Source of the DNA: Actibacterium ureilyticum
GTDB taxonomy: Bacteria; Pseudomonadota; Alphaproteobacteria; Rhodobacterales; Rhodobacteraceae
Assembly: GCF_002285435.1 (NCBI RefSeq)
Contig: NZ_NSBT01000018.1
Span: forward strand, 310,001 to 374,000
DNA: 64,000 nt
Direction of reading: 5' to 3'
In this document: in pieces, positions 16,272 to 25,105 of the stretch
Position numbering within the stretch: the stretch's first letter is position 1
Layout of the letters: each line of letters begins with the position of its first letter
Notes under the pieces: generated by a model
Told to the model about the DNA's origin: nothing
What the model saw: only the letters and a program-made list of their open reading frames with translations
Database searches by the model: none
Made by a program: the position numbers and the translations under genes

Positions 16272-16979
16272 ATGAAATTCACTGTTATTCTGTCTCTGCC
16301 CGCAATGATGATGGCTGCCACCGCCGCCTTTTCCCACGGCGATGTTGCGCCCCAGGCGGTCGACACCGCCGGCCTGCCGGAACTGGGCGAAGAGTGGCTG
16401 GAAGAAAACCCCTGGCGTGACCCCGCCGGCGAATACTGGCAAGCGGCGATCGATATCGGCGCATCCGGTTACAACCAGAACTGCGCGCGCTGCCACGGGC
16501 TCGAGGTCGTGTCGGGCGGTCTGGCCCCCGACCTGCGGTACCTGAGCGCGGATTGGGACGGCGACGAGTGGTATCTGGAACGGTTCCGCCACGGCATGAC
16601 CCAGAACGGGATCACCAAGATGCCCGCCTTCGGCGAGCTGCTGGGGCAAGAGGCCGCCTGGGCCATCCGCACCTATGTCGAAACCCGCCCCGATGACGGC
16701 GCCTTCGACGATTACCAGCCCCGCCTGGCCGAGATTCGTGATCTGATGAAAGCTCACGCGGATGAGGTCGCAGGCGGTGCAGATGCCGCAAGCTTCCAGG
16801 ACGAAGCTGCTTCGCTGAAGGAAGAGCTGATTACGATCAACGCCTCGGCGGCGACCGGATCGGATGCACCGGTTGCAGAATCCGCCGTATCGCGGGCCGC
16901 GATGGCGCTGGACGGCACGCCGGGCAGCTTTGCCAAGGCGGCCGAGGTCCTGACCATCGGCCTGTCCGCCGCGCACTAA
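16272..16979 (+). CDS. Periplasmic cytochrome c, electron acceptor of the PQQ dehydrogenase
   Basis: 235 residues with a signal peptide (about 1-20). One haem site: Cys71, Cys74, His75 in CARCH, with Met117 in KMPAF as likely sixth ligand. It resembles PedF/c550 and XoxG-type cytochromes that take electrons from quinoprotein alcohol dehydrogenases. The C-terminal 80 residues are Ala- and acid-rich and predicted helical, an extension beyond the haem domain. Followed within 6 bases by the XoxJ-like binding-protein gene. Confidence 0.88.
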   Translation: MKFTVILSLPAMMMAATAAFSHGDVAPQAVDTAGLPELGEEWLEENPWRDPAGEYWQAAIDIGASGYNQNCARCHGLEVVSGGLAPDLRYLSADWDGDEWYLERFRHGMTQNGITKMPAFGELLGQEAAWAIRTYVETRPDDGAFDDYQPRLAEIRDLMKAHADEVAGGADAASFQDEAASLKEELITINASAATGSDAPVAESAVSRAAMALDGTPGSFAKAAEVLTIGLSAAH

Positions 16980-16984
16980 GCCCG

Positions 16985-17890
16985 TTGCGGCCCGCGCGTC
17001 ATATCCTTGCCCTGTGCCTGACGCTTCTGGCGGTTCAGGCACAGGCCCGTTGTGCCGATCTGGCACAGGGCTATGACGATGTGGTGCCGCGCCGCGCCGA
17101 TACCCGCATCGATGTGGGTCAGGATTACGACACCATCCTGGAACGCGGCTTCGTGACCTTCGCGGTCTATGAGGATTTCGCGCCCTTCTCGTGGCAGGAG
17201 GGCGAAACGCCGCGCGGGATAGACATCGACATCGCGCGTCTGATTGCCGACGATATCGGGGTCGAGGCGCGGTTCAACTTCGTCACCGCCGACGAGAACG
17301 TGGATGCCGATCTGCGCAACCAGATCTGGAAAGGCCCGCTGATCGGCGGCGCCGTGTCCAACATCATGATGCATGTCCCCTACAGCAAGGACCTGCAATG
17401 CCGGAACGAGCTGGTCGTGCTGAACGGCCAGTATTTCAACGAAAAGCTGGCCACCGCCTATCGCATTGCGACCTTCCCCGATGGCGCGCCCACCACGCCC
17501 TTCTATCGGTTCCACAAGGTTGGCGTGGAGAACCACACGATCTCGGATTTCTACCTGACCAATTTCAGCGGCGGGATGCTGTTGCCCAACATCGTTCACT
17601 ATCCCAGCCACGAGGATGCTTTTGCCGGCATGGACGCGGGCGAGGTCGACGCGGTGATGGGCGTGCGCAGCATTCTGGAGCATCTGGACCAGAGCGAGGC
17701 GATTGCTGTCGACAGCCCGCCCCTGGTCAATTTTGCGCTGAACGAATGGACGCTGGGCATCGCCGTGCGCCACAATTTCCGCGAGCTGTCCTATGCCGCG
17801 GATTACACCATCTCGCAGGCGCTGGCCGATGGCCGGATCGCCGCGATCTTCGCCGAATATGGCGTCGTGCATAACGCGCCCGACTACTGA
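16985..17890 (+). CDS. MxaJ/XoxJ-like periplasmic binding protein
   Basis: 301 residues. The only start that keeps the signal peptide (about 1-22) is a TTG at 16985, 5 bases after the cytochrome stop, so translation probably depends on coupling. The mature part is a type 3 solute-binding fold: ILERGFVTFAVYEDFAPFSW and RGIDIDIARLIADD near the start. Such proteins accompany quinoprotein dehydrogenases (MxaJ, XoxJ) and are thought to help activate or assemble the enzyme rather than import a solute. The cytochrome-then-XoxJ-like order copies the xoxG-xoxJ arrangement, although the dehydrogenase here is of ExaA/PedH type. Confidence 0.82.
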   Translation: MRPARHILALCLTLLAVQAQARCADLAQGYDDVVPRRADTRIDVGQDYDTILERGFVTFAVYEDFAPFSWQEGETPRGIDIDIARLIADDIGVEARFNFVTADENVDADLRNQIWKGPLIGGAVSNIMMHVPYSKDLQCRNELVVLNGQYFNEKLATAYRIATFPDGAPTTPFYRFHKVGVENHTISDFYLTNFSGGMLLPNIVHYPSHEDAFAGMDAGEVDAVMGVRSILEHLDQSEAIAVDSPPLVNFALNEWTLGIAVRHNFRELSYAADYTISQALADGRIAAIFAEYGVVHNAPDY

Positions 17891-18772
17891 TCAGCCGATT
17901 TGCGTGACCCCGCCCTGCGGGTCCTCCAGCCAGATACGCGCGACATCCAGCGCGGCACGATCCAGCGCGCGTATGTCCGACAGCGGCATCAGCGACAGCG
18001 CGGTCGACAACCCGTCGGCCACCGCCGCGCTTTGGGCCATGACCGATACCGTCCGCCAGACTGGCGCGCGCCCCGCAGGGTGCAGGATATGACCGCCCCC
18101 ATCGCGCAGGGTCATCGCGGCGGGCGCGCTGGTGGCAAGTGCCCGATCGCGCAGCCGGGTTTCGGCGATGCGGGTCCCCGTCGCGCCATCGATTGCCATG
18201 TGCCAGGGCCGCCCGGCCCCCGCGAATTCACCCAGATCGACCAGATGCGTGTCGTATCCCCGGTCGCGCAACAACGCGGCGATCCGGTCGCTGGCAAAGC
18301 CCTGGGCGATCCCGTTCAGGGTCAGCGCCATGCCGGGACGGTCCAGCCGTATCGCATCGCCCGACAGGCGCACATGCTGGAAACCGACCGGGGCACGGCC
18401 CTGCGCGGGCCGGTTCCAGATGCCCTGGACCGTGGGGTCGAACGCCCCACCGCTGGCCTGCCAGATCCGGCGCGACAGACCCAGCAGCGCCACCAGATCC
18501 GCCGGCGGGTCGGCCAGATACCCATCCCGGTTCAGCCGCGACAGCGCGGATGCAGGTTGGAACAGGCTGAACAGGCTTTCGATCCGCGCGACCTCGGCCC
18601 CGATGGCGGCGAAGGTGGCGTCGATCCCGTCCGCGGGCCCCATCAGCGTCACCGACAGATCGGCGCCGAACCCGCGCCCGGTCCAGACATGGCGGCGCGG
18701 GGCATAGGCCGCCAGCCCCCCGGCGCAAACTGCGCCGATGGCGATCTTCAACGTGGCCCGCCGCCCGATCAT
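17891..18772 (-). CDS. apbE: FAD:protein FMN transferase (ApbE family)
   Basis: 293 residues with an N-terminal hydrophobic stretch (about 8-22), likely a Tat/Sec-type export signal or anchor. ApbE hallmarks: RIESLFSLFQPASALSRLN, FDPTVQ, LNGIAQGFASDRIA and VDLGEFAGAG, followed by ATSAPAA and HILHPAG. The enzyme attaches FMN to Thr or Ser of target proteins in the periplasm, with Mg2+. Its start overlaps the stop of the NosR-like gene (ATGA), which contains an exact ApbE target motif, so that protein is the obvious substrate. Confidence 0.88.
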   Translation of the reverse strand: MIGRRATLKIAIGAVCAGGLAAYAPRRHVWTGRGFGADLSVTLMGPADGIDATFAAIGAEVARIESLFSLFQPASALSRLNRDGYLADPPADLVALLGLSRRIWQASGGAFDPTVQGIWNRPAQGRAPVGFQHVRLSGDAIRLDRPGMALTLNGIAQGFASDRIAALLRDRGYDTHLVDLGEFAGAGRPWHMAIDGATGTRIAETRLRDRALATSAPAAMTLRDGGGHILHPAGRAPVWRTVSVMAQSAAVADGLSTALSLMPLSDIRALDRAALDVARIWLEDPQGGVTQIG

Positions 18773-20832
18773 AATGCCCGCCCGTTGCGCTTGGCCGCGA
18801 TGATCAGCGGCACGCATTTCTGGTCGTCCTCGTAGATATCGACGCAATCCAGACAGCCGAAACATTCCGAATAGGCGATCCGGCCCGAGGGCGCGATGGC
18901 GTTGTACTGGCATTTCCGCCGGCACAATTGGCAGGGCGTCCCGCAGGCGTCGCGCCGCTTGATCCAGGGCGTCAACCGCAGCGCGCCGCCGATGGCCATC
19001 AGCGCGCCCAGCGGGCACAGGTACCGGCAATAGGCTTTGAACACAAAGGCCGACGCCAGAAGGCAGACCAGTGCATAGAGGACAAACGGCCAGTCGCGCA
19101 GGAAAAAGACCGAGATCGCGGTCTTGAACGGCTCGACCTCGGCGGCCTTGTCCACATGTTCGGGCCGCCAGACCGCCACCGCGACCAGCGCCGCCAGCAC
19201 CGCGTATTTCAGCAGTTTCAGCCGCCGGTCCCACAGCGCGCTGACCCGCAGCTGCCGCAGGCCCAGACCCTGTGCCGCGCGGCCCACGAATTCCTGCATC
19301 GCACCGAACGGGCAAAGCCAGCCGCAAAACAGCGCCCGCCCCCAGATGAAGAAACTGGCGATCACCAGCCCCCAGATCAGCAGCGAAAACGGGTCATAGA
19401 GCAGGAATTGCAGCGATTTGCCCGCCAGCATGCTGGACAGCGTGCCCAGTGGGGTGACGATCGACAATTGCCCCTGTCCCCACCAGCCGACAAAGCCCAG
19501 CGTCGCGGCCAGCACCGCCAGGCGCGGGGCCTGGAACCGCCGCAGCCGGACAAAGCGCCGGTTCCACGCCATCACCCCGGTGACCAGCGTCAGGAACGCC
19601 GCCAGAACCGCCAGATCCTGCCAGCGCCCGACCAGCGCGCTTTCGAACGGGGACAGCGGGCGCGGCGGGGCCTGTATGTCGAAAAACCGCTCATCCGCGC
19701 GATAGGTCCACTGGAACAGCTCTTGCCCGATCTCGGGGCGGAACACGCCATGTTCGCGCAGGACCAGCAGCCCGATCTGCCAGTCGGCCACCGGGTTGAA
19801 GCCCAGCCGCCGGTCGATGCGCACCACCATTGCCGCGCCATCGGGCACGTCGCGTTTCAGGTCGATCAGCAGGTCGGCATCCCGAAGCGGCAGCGGAAAG
19901 CCGTCCTGGTCAGCCTCGATCCAGGGCGGGCTGGTATTGCGCACGAAATCGTCCGAGACCAGCCCGTGCTCGCCCATCTCGATCAGCAGCAGGGTCTCGT
20001 CATCTGGCGCCACGTCGCCCAGCCCCTGCCATTCGGCCAGCATGCGCGGCGCCATCACCGCGCGGGCAACGGCGGGGGCGGTCACATCGACGATCCACAG
20101 GTCGATCATCAGATCGCCCTCGGCGGCATCGGCAAAGGGGTCGTCATTGCGCCAGGTGGTGTCGGCGAACCGCGCGCGCACCTCGCCCTGGGTGGCGGTG
20201 ACACGCTTTGCGATGCCCTGTTCCACCAGATCGGCCCAGCTGAGGGTTTCGCCCGTATCGGGTTTCGGCGTCACCGTGACCTGTGGGGCGACCAGCCCTT
20301 TCAGCTTGCGTTTGGCAACCTCGCGCGCGGCGGCCATGATGCTTTCATGCGCGATCCGCACCGATGCCGTGGCCTTGGTCACCCCGTCCAGATAGGTCAG
20401 CGTGCCGCGCGCATCGGTGGCCTTGCCCACGGTGACGGGCGTGTTGATGGAGATGCCCCTGTATTGCTCCAGGAAACCGCGCAGCGGCGCCTCGCCCAGT
20501 CCGGACACGAAGATCGGTTCGTTGTGGTTCAGCAGCTTCACGTCGATGAAGACGCCATCCAGATCCAGCAGGATCATCATGTTCAGCGCCGCGCCGGAAA
20601 AGCCGGGCAGGGGCGACAGGGCTTCGGACTGGATGACATAGCCTTCTTGCAATCCGCTGCCGTTCAGCAATTGCCAGACGCTCTCGATCTCGGTCGCGGG
20701 ACCCAGGCTATAGGGGGCGACGACCTGCGTGCGGATCGTGTCGGCGTCGACCAGATCTGCACGCGCGGGCTGCCACGGGGCTGAGATCAGCACCAGCATC
20801 ATGGCAAGGAGTATGAGTGCCCGCGCGCGCAT
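18769..20832 (-). CDS. NosR/NirI-family flavinylated polyferredoxin membrane protein
   Basis: 687 residues from the ATG at 20832. Signal segment 1-25, then a periplasmic FMN-binding domain with the flavinylation motif D149-G-V-T-K-A-Thr155. A central soluble part follows, then about five membrane segments from residue 400 on with CGWLCP and CRYLCP. The C-terminal cytoplasmic part carries two ferredoxin-like Cys groups (CGTPCQLCRRKC and CFGCLDC, with a later Cys). NosR moves electrons across the membrane for nitrous oxide reductase, but no nos, nir or nor genes are in the window. The role here may be electron supply for another periplasmic process. The start has no strong ribosome site; an in-frame start at 20892 is possible. 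Confidence 0.85.
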   Translation of the reverse strand: MRARALILLAMMLVLISAPWQPARADLVDADTIRTQVVAPYSLGPATEIESVWQLLNGSGLQEGYVIQSEALSPLPGFSGAALNMMILLDLDGVFIDVKLLNHNEPIFVSGLGEAPLRGFLEQYRGISINTPVTVGKATDARGTLTYLDGVTKATASVRIAHESIMAAAREVAKRKLKGLVAPQVTVTPKPDTGETLSWADLVEQGIAKRVTATQGEVRARFADTTWRNDDPFADAAEGDLMIDLWIVDVTAPAVARAVMAPRMLAEWQGLGDVAPDDETLLLIEMGEHGLVSDDFVRNTSPPWIEADQDGFPLPLRDADLLIDLKRDVPDGAAMVVRIDRRLGFNPVADWQIGLLVLREHGVFRPEIGQELFQWTYRADERFFDIQAPPRPLSPFESALVGRWQDLAVLAAFLTLVTGVMAWNRRFVRLRRFQAPRLAVLAATLGFVGWWGQGQLSIVTPLGTLSSMLAGKSLQFLLYDPFSLLIWGLVIASFFIWGRALFCGWLCPFGAMQEFVGRAAQGLGLRQLRVSALWDRRLKLLKYAVLAALVAVAVWRPEHVDKAAEVEPFKTAISVFFLRDWPFVLYALVCLLASAFVFKAYCRYLCPLGALMAIGGALRLTPWIKRRDACGTPCQLCRRKCQYNAIAPSGRIAYSECFGCLDCVDIYEDDQKCVPLIIAAKRNGRAL

Positions 20833-20900
20833 GGACGGAGCTTGGTGGAATGGCCCGGACCGGTCTATGCGACCAAAGTCTGCATTCACCAAGGCGTGAA

Positions 20901-20936
20901 CGGGGCGTGCCGTCGATCTGTATCTATAACGCCCCG
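20901..20936 (-). terminator. Hairpin between caspase gene and NosR-like gene
   Basis: Perfect 8-base arms CGGGGCGT (20901-20908) and ACGCCCCG (20929-20936) around a 20-base loop, starting 23 bases after the caspase gene stop on the minus strand. Large loop and no T-run, so terminator function is uncertain. Confidence 0.4.
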
Positions 20937-20959
20937 AAAAGCATATTCTTTCTGGCTGG

Positions 20960-23365
20960 TTAGTACAGGTCGACCCGGAACTTCGACCGCTCCCAATGGA
21001 TCTTGGCCAGTGCGATCAGCCGGTCGATACGATCGGGTGGCAGGTCCTTGCCCGCGTCGGCGGCCAGCGCCTCCAGCGCGGCCTGGCTTTGCGCGCCGAA
21101 GGCCCCATCGACGGTGACATCAGCGCCCAGATCGGCCATCAGCTGCTGCGTGCCGCCATCCAGCGCGCTGTTGCTCAATTTGCCCAGAAGCGCGCGCGCC
21201 TCGTCTGCCGGTTGCGGGTTGCGCAGCGCGGCGGCCTTGGCCGCGCGCACCGCGGCATCGAATGGGGTGAAGCCGCCGGGCTGTTTGTTGGCAATGATCC
21301 AGGCGCCGTTTGCCCCACCCCAGGCATCACCGCGCGACAGTGCAAGGTCATACCATTCGACCGCCTTGGCATAATCGCGCCCGCCCGGTGCGGCGCCGCT
21401 GTTATACATCCGCCCGATGGACGACGGTGCGGTGGGATGCCCGCCATCGCTGGCCTGCGTGAACAGATCCAGCGCCTTTTGCGTGTCCTTCGGCAGGCCC
21501 GCCAGCCCGTTCAGATAGACGAACCCCATATTGGCATAGCCATAGATATCCTTGCGTGCGGCGCTTTCCTGGAAATAGCGCAGCCCCCGTTCGGGATCGA
21601 AATGCGGTTCGTCCTGATCCATGAAATAGCGCCCCAGCGCGTTCATCGAAAACGTGTGGCCCAATTCCAGCGACCGCGACATCAACTCGAACCCCTGGCG
21701 CGGCTCGTCCTCGGTCTGGGGATAGCGCAGGTATTGCAGCCCCAGCGAGTGATAGGCGTAAGGGTCGCCCTTTTCCACGCCGCGCTTGAAGAAATCCAGC
21801 GCGGTGTCCGGGGCGCGCCCGGCCCGGGCGCCCGCAGTTTCGGCGACCTTGGCGACCTCGCTTGTGCCCAGCCCGTGCAGTGCGCGGGTATGGCCCAGAC
21901 GCTCGGCAATGGTAAAGGATTTCTGCGCCGCTTCCACATCCCGCAGTGCCAGATAGACACGGCCCAGCTGATAATGGAACCGCCCGTTCTCTGGCTCGCG
22001 CGCGGCGGCGGCCAGACAGGCTTGCAGCGCGGGTGACGGCTCGATCTCGTTGGGGAAGCGGGTGACGCCCACGCCCTCGGGGTCCAGGTGGTCGCCCGCC
22101 TGGATGTCGCATTCGTCGATATCCATGCTGACGGTCACATCGCGCACCTCGTCATTGATCTGGACCTGGAAGCGGTCCTGGATCGGGGGGCTGCCTTCCA
22201 GGTTCACGGCCATCAGTTGTCGCGTCACGGGACGATAGACGATCTGGTCGGCCGCGGGCACGTTGACCTGGGCGTTTTGCGGCAGAACCGTTGCGCGGGT
22301 TTTCGTCACCAGTTCGACCCGGCCCGATTGCGGGGTGTCCAGCAACGCGATCCTGGCGCCCGCTCCGGCACCTTGCAGCAATTGCCCCAGCGTGACGGTG
22401 CGGTTCAGCACGGATGAGATCTGGATCGGTTCGCCCGTCCGTCCCGCACCGGGCGCGGCGCCGCCGCTTTCGGCCAGCAGCGCATTGCGGGTCAGATAGA
22501 CCGGCTCGATCAATGACGAGCTTTCCCACGGCACCTGCCGCTGGCCTGTCATCGCATATACGTCGCGCCGGATCTCCTTGAGGATTTCATTAAACGGCTG
22601 GTCGGGCTGTTCGGTGGCGGCGTTCAGAAGCGCGGTGGTAAAGGGGCTGTTATCGCCCACCCCATCCAGCGCCACCGCCCCGGGCGAGGTCGAAAAGACC
22701 ACCAGCGAATTGATTGGTGTGTCCTGTGCGGAAAACCCGGTTTTCAGCGATGCGGGGGTGCCATCCAGCAGGATGATCCCCTTCTGGTCGGGAAACGGGT
22801 TGTCGCGGCAGGCATCCAGTACCGCCACCAACGATCGCGCCCGCGAACTTGCCAGCGACATCAGGCTGGACAGCGACACGGTGGAATAAGGCACGTCATA
22901 GACCGATTGAACCTGCGTGTCGGTCGGCAGCAGATAGTTCTGGCTGCCGATCTGCACCCCGTGCCCGGCAAAGAACAGGAACAGTTCGGCGCCCGGCTCG
23001 ACCTCGTACAGCATTTTGCGCAGCGCGGCCTCGAACGCCATCTTGTCGATGTTGTAGTGGTCGGAAACCACGAACCCGCCCCGGCGCAGCATGGCCGCGA
23101 TGTCGCGCGCGTCATTCACCGCATTGGGCAGGTCGTCGACATGTTCGTAATCGCCATTGCCGATGACCAGCGCGTATTTCTGGGTGCTTTCGGCATCCAG
23201 GTTGAAGGTCAGCGGCGGGATGCCCGCGGCCTGGGTCGACCGGACGATGATGGCGGGGGCTGCATCCGTGGATTGCGCGGGGGCGGGACCTCCGGCGCAA
23301 AGTACGATCATCGACGCCACCAGCGGCAGGATGCGGCGCAGGATCAGATTATCGAACCGCGCCAT
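20960..23365 (-). CDS. Exported caspase-fold protein with Sel1 repeats
   Basis: 801 residues from the ATG at 23365, 4 bases after the lipoprotein gene stop. The frame is open further upstream but only through Pro/Arg-rich antisense of that gene. Signal peptide about 1-31. Caspase (peptidase C14) domain about 60-330: YALVIGNGDY, the catalytic His135 in FAGHG and Cys186 in LDACRDNPF. A middle region follows, then Sel1-type helical repeats (about 510-720) such as ALDFFKRGVEKGDPYAYHSLGLQY. The last 60 residues hold VDGAFGAQSQAALEAL, like a peptidoglycan-binding domain. Both catalytic residues are intact. Location in the periplasm is inferred. It mirrors the protein at 28659-31568. Confidence 0.85.
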   Translation of the reverse strand: MARFDNLILRRILPLVASMIVLCAGGPAPAQSTDAAPAIIVRSTQAAGIPPLTFNLDAESTQKYALVIGNGDYEHVDDLPNAVNDARDIAAMLRRGGFVVSDHYNIDKMAFEAALRKMLYEVEPGAELFLFFAGHGVQIGSQNYLLPTDTQVQSVYDVPYSTVSLSSLMSLASSRARSLVAVLDACRDNPFPDQKGIILLDGTPASLKTGFSAQDTPINSLVVFSTSPGAVALDGVGDNSPFTTALLNAATEQPDQPFNEILKEIRRDVYAMTGQRQVPWESSSLIEPVYLTRNALLAESGGAAPGAGRTGEPIQISSVLNRTVTLGQLLQGAGAGARIALLDTPQSGRVELVTKTRATVLPQNAQVNVPAADQIVYRPVTRQLMAVNLEGSPPIQDRFQVQINDEVRDVTVSMDIDECDIQAGDHLDPEGVGVTRFPNEIEPSPALQACLAAAAREPENGRFHYQLGRVYLALRDVEAAQKSFTIAERLGHTRALHGLGTSEVAKVAETAGARAGRAPDTALDFFKRGVEKGDPYAYHSLGLQYLRYPQTEDEPRQGFELMSRSLELGHTFSMNALGRYFMDQDEPHFDPERGLRYFQESAARKDIYGYANMGFVYLNGLAGLPKDTQKALDLFTQASDGGHPTAPSSIGRMYNSGAAPGGRDYAKAVEWYDLALSRGDAWGGANGAWIIANKQPGGFTPFDAAVRAAKAAALRNPQPADEARALLGKLSNSALDGGTQQLMADLGADVTVDGAFGAQSQAALEALAADAGKDLPPDRIDRLIALAKIHWERSKFRVDLY

Positions 23366-23369
23366 CCGA

Positions 23370-23858
23370 TCAGCCCCAACCGCCGCCGTCATTGCCACCG
23401 CCACCACCCGAGCCGCCGCCGGAATCGCTGTCGTCGTCATCCCGGTTGAAGACCCGGCTGGGGGTCGCGGCAGCGGCCGGTTTTGCCGCTGCTGGTTTCG
23501 GTGCGGCGGCCTTGGGCGCCGGGGCCGGGGCGGGAGCCGCGGCGCTGACCCCGGCGGTGTTGCGCAGGCTGGCCAACAAGGCGCGGCTGACATAGCCTGA
23601 AACCGGCGCGCCCACGTCACGCTGATAGGTCTGGATCGCCGTCCGCGTGCTGCGTGTAATCGCCCCGTCCACCCCGCCGCGCAAATAGCCCAGACGACTC
23701 AACAGGCGCTCGATCTCGACCTTCTGGCCGGTCGACAGCGCCTCGTCCGCGCGGGGCCAGGTCAGCGCGGTTCTGGATTGGATCACCGGTACCGTACAGG
23801 CAACAGTCGTCATCAGCGCCACACTCATCAGGAAGCCGTTCAATACTTTGTTTTTCAT
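23370..23858 (-). CDS. Lipoprotein with peptidoglycan-binding domain
   Basis: 162 residues. The lipobox TTVAC puts the lipidated Cys at residue 21. Residues about 48-98 (IERLLSRLGYLRGGVDG, then TRTAIQTYQRDVGAPVSG) form a PG_binding_1 domain. A long Ala/Pro/Lys linker follows, and the tail is Asp- then Gly-rich. Immediately upstream of the caspase/Sel1 gene and surely co-transcribed with it. It could tie the caspase protein to the cell wall or outer membrane. Confidence 0.8.
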   Translation of the reverse strand: MKNKVLNGFLMSVALMTTVACTVPVIQSRTALTWPRADEALSTGQKVEIERLLSRLGYLRGGVDGAITRSTRTAIQTYQRDVGAPVSGYVSRALLASLRNTAGVSAAAPAPAPAPKAAAPKPAAAKPAAAATPSRVFNRDDDDSDSGGGSGGGGGNDGGGWG

Positions 23859-23869
23859 TATATCTTTCT

Positions 23870-23897
23870 GGCCCGGCTTGCGGATGCAAGCGCGGCC
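23870..23897 (-). terminator. Hairpin in the leader of the lipoprotein gene
   Basis: GCTTGC (23876-23881) pairs with GCAAGC (23886-23891) around GGAT, and outer GGCC arms extend the stem across a 2-base mismatch. It lies between the end of the gene at 23950-24807 and the start at 23858. It may terminate the former or shape the 5' leader of the latter. Confidence 0.35.
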
Positions 23898-23949
23898 TTC
23901 CCCTTTTGTTGTTATAAATCAATTACTTGAAAAGATAATCGTTAAAACA

Positions 23950-24807
23950 CTATGCAAATTCAGCCAGCAACGCATCGACGCTGGATTCCAGCGCCGACAT
24001 ATCCGCCATGCGCTGCCGTGCGATTTCCGGGTCGGGGCCGCTGTCGGTCTCGGCGCTTTCGGCGGGCATGGCGGCCAGTGCCTCTTGCACCGTGGTCTTC
24101 AGCAGCGACAGGACCGATCCGGCCTTTTTCACGTCGCTTTCCACCTGGGCCGAAAACATCTCGGCCAGTTTGGTGGCCTTGGTGGCAGCACCCGCATTGG
24201 GGCTTTGCCGTGCGGTGTCCAGGTCCAGCTCCTGAAACTCGGCCATCAGAACATCGCGCAGCCCGCGCTCGATCTCGGCGGGGTCCTGGGCATCGCCGAC
24301 GGCGGCCTGGACCTCTTCCTCGGCCTCGCCGGTGGCTTCGGCGACGGCCTCAACAGCCTCTGCCGTCTGAGCCTCGGTCCCGGTTTCACCGTCGCCGGGG
24401 CCACGGCGGCCGGTTGCCGCCTGGACCTCTTCCTCGTCGTCGGCGGCGTCTTCGGAAACCGCGCCGCTGGGCGGGATCACCACGAATTTATAGGCCTGGC
24501 CGCGTTCGGCGAAATGCTTCTTGGCGACCTTGGTCAGGCTGCCCGGCACGTCCTCGGTATCGCAATGCAGTTCGACCACCTTGCCCTTGACGCGCACCTT
24601 GCCCTTGGCGCCCTTGGCGGTGCCGCCGGCCTTGCGGCCATTGCGCCACAGGATGTCGGGGCCTTTCTTCAGGTCGGTTTCGAAAACCACGCCTTCCTTG
24701 GCGATCATCAGCGCGAAATTATACTCTTTCTTGCGGGCATTCGCGAGCTTCAGGCCAAGCTCTTCGCCTTCCGCTTTCAATTCTGCGGCGGACTTCTTCT
24801 GTGCCAT
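23950..24807 (-). CDS. Acidic-linker protein of unknown function, T6SS-locus paralogue A
   Basis: 285 residues from the ATG at 24807 (GGAGAA before it). Not a family I can name. N-terminal domain (about 20-108): ARKKEYNFALMIAK, later KGPDILWRNGR, then GKVRVKG and YKFVVIPP. It aligns across its whole length with the N-terminal domain of the protein at 37186-38028. Then comes an acidic, Ala-rich low-complexity linker (about 115-190) and a helical C-terminal region (about 195-285). No signal peptide, so probably cytoplasmic. Divergent from the papain-like gene. Present beside both ends of the accessory block, it is likely a T6SS-linked helper. Confidence 0.65.
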   Translation of the reverse strand: MAQKKSAAELKAEGEELGLKLANARKKEYNFALMIAKEGVVFETDLKKGPDILWRNGRKAGGTAKGAKGKVRVKGKVVELHCDTEDVPGSLTKVAKKHFAERGQAYKFVVIPPSGAVSEDAADDEEEVQAATGRRGPGDGETGTEAQTAEAVEAVAEATGEAEEEVQAAVGDAQDPAEIERGLRDVLMAEFQELDLDTARQSPNAGAATKATKLAEMFSAQVESDVKKAGSVLSLLKTTVQEALAAMPAESAETDSGPDPEIARQRMADMSALESSVDALLAEFA

Positions 24808-25105
24808 GAACGTTCTCCGACTCAATATATTTTGATCTGCAATCCCGACGCGAAAACACGCCACAAAACGGAATAAAGCGATCACTCAAAATGAACTGCG
24901 CCAAAATTGTCGCTGCGCCCAACATAGACGTAAAACGCCCATTTTCCAATATCCAATAGTGGTACGCGCCGCCCGACGCTATCGGCTTGCCCGCTTTCGA
25001 ACATCGCGTTACCCTTACCGGTATCGAGAAGACTTTTTCAGACTTGTGCGCAGCATTTTTCCAACCTGCGCGATTTGATACGATTTATTGTTTGGGGGTA
25101 ACCCG
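24808..25105. promoter_or_regulatory. Divergent promoter region, AT-richer
   Basis: 298 bases between two divergent genes, with AT content clearly above the surroundings in the first 150 bases and near 25075. GGGGGTAACCCG stands before the start at 25106. No convincing -35/-10 pair, sigma-54 site or small frame was seen. Confidence 0.4.

Noticed and set aside
18769-20832. Naming the NosR-like gene nosR
   Set aside because: No nosZ, nosD or other denitrification gene lies in the window, so the name would claim a role that the context does not support.
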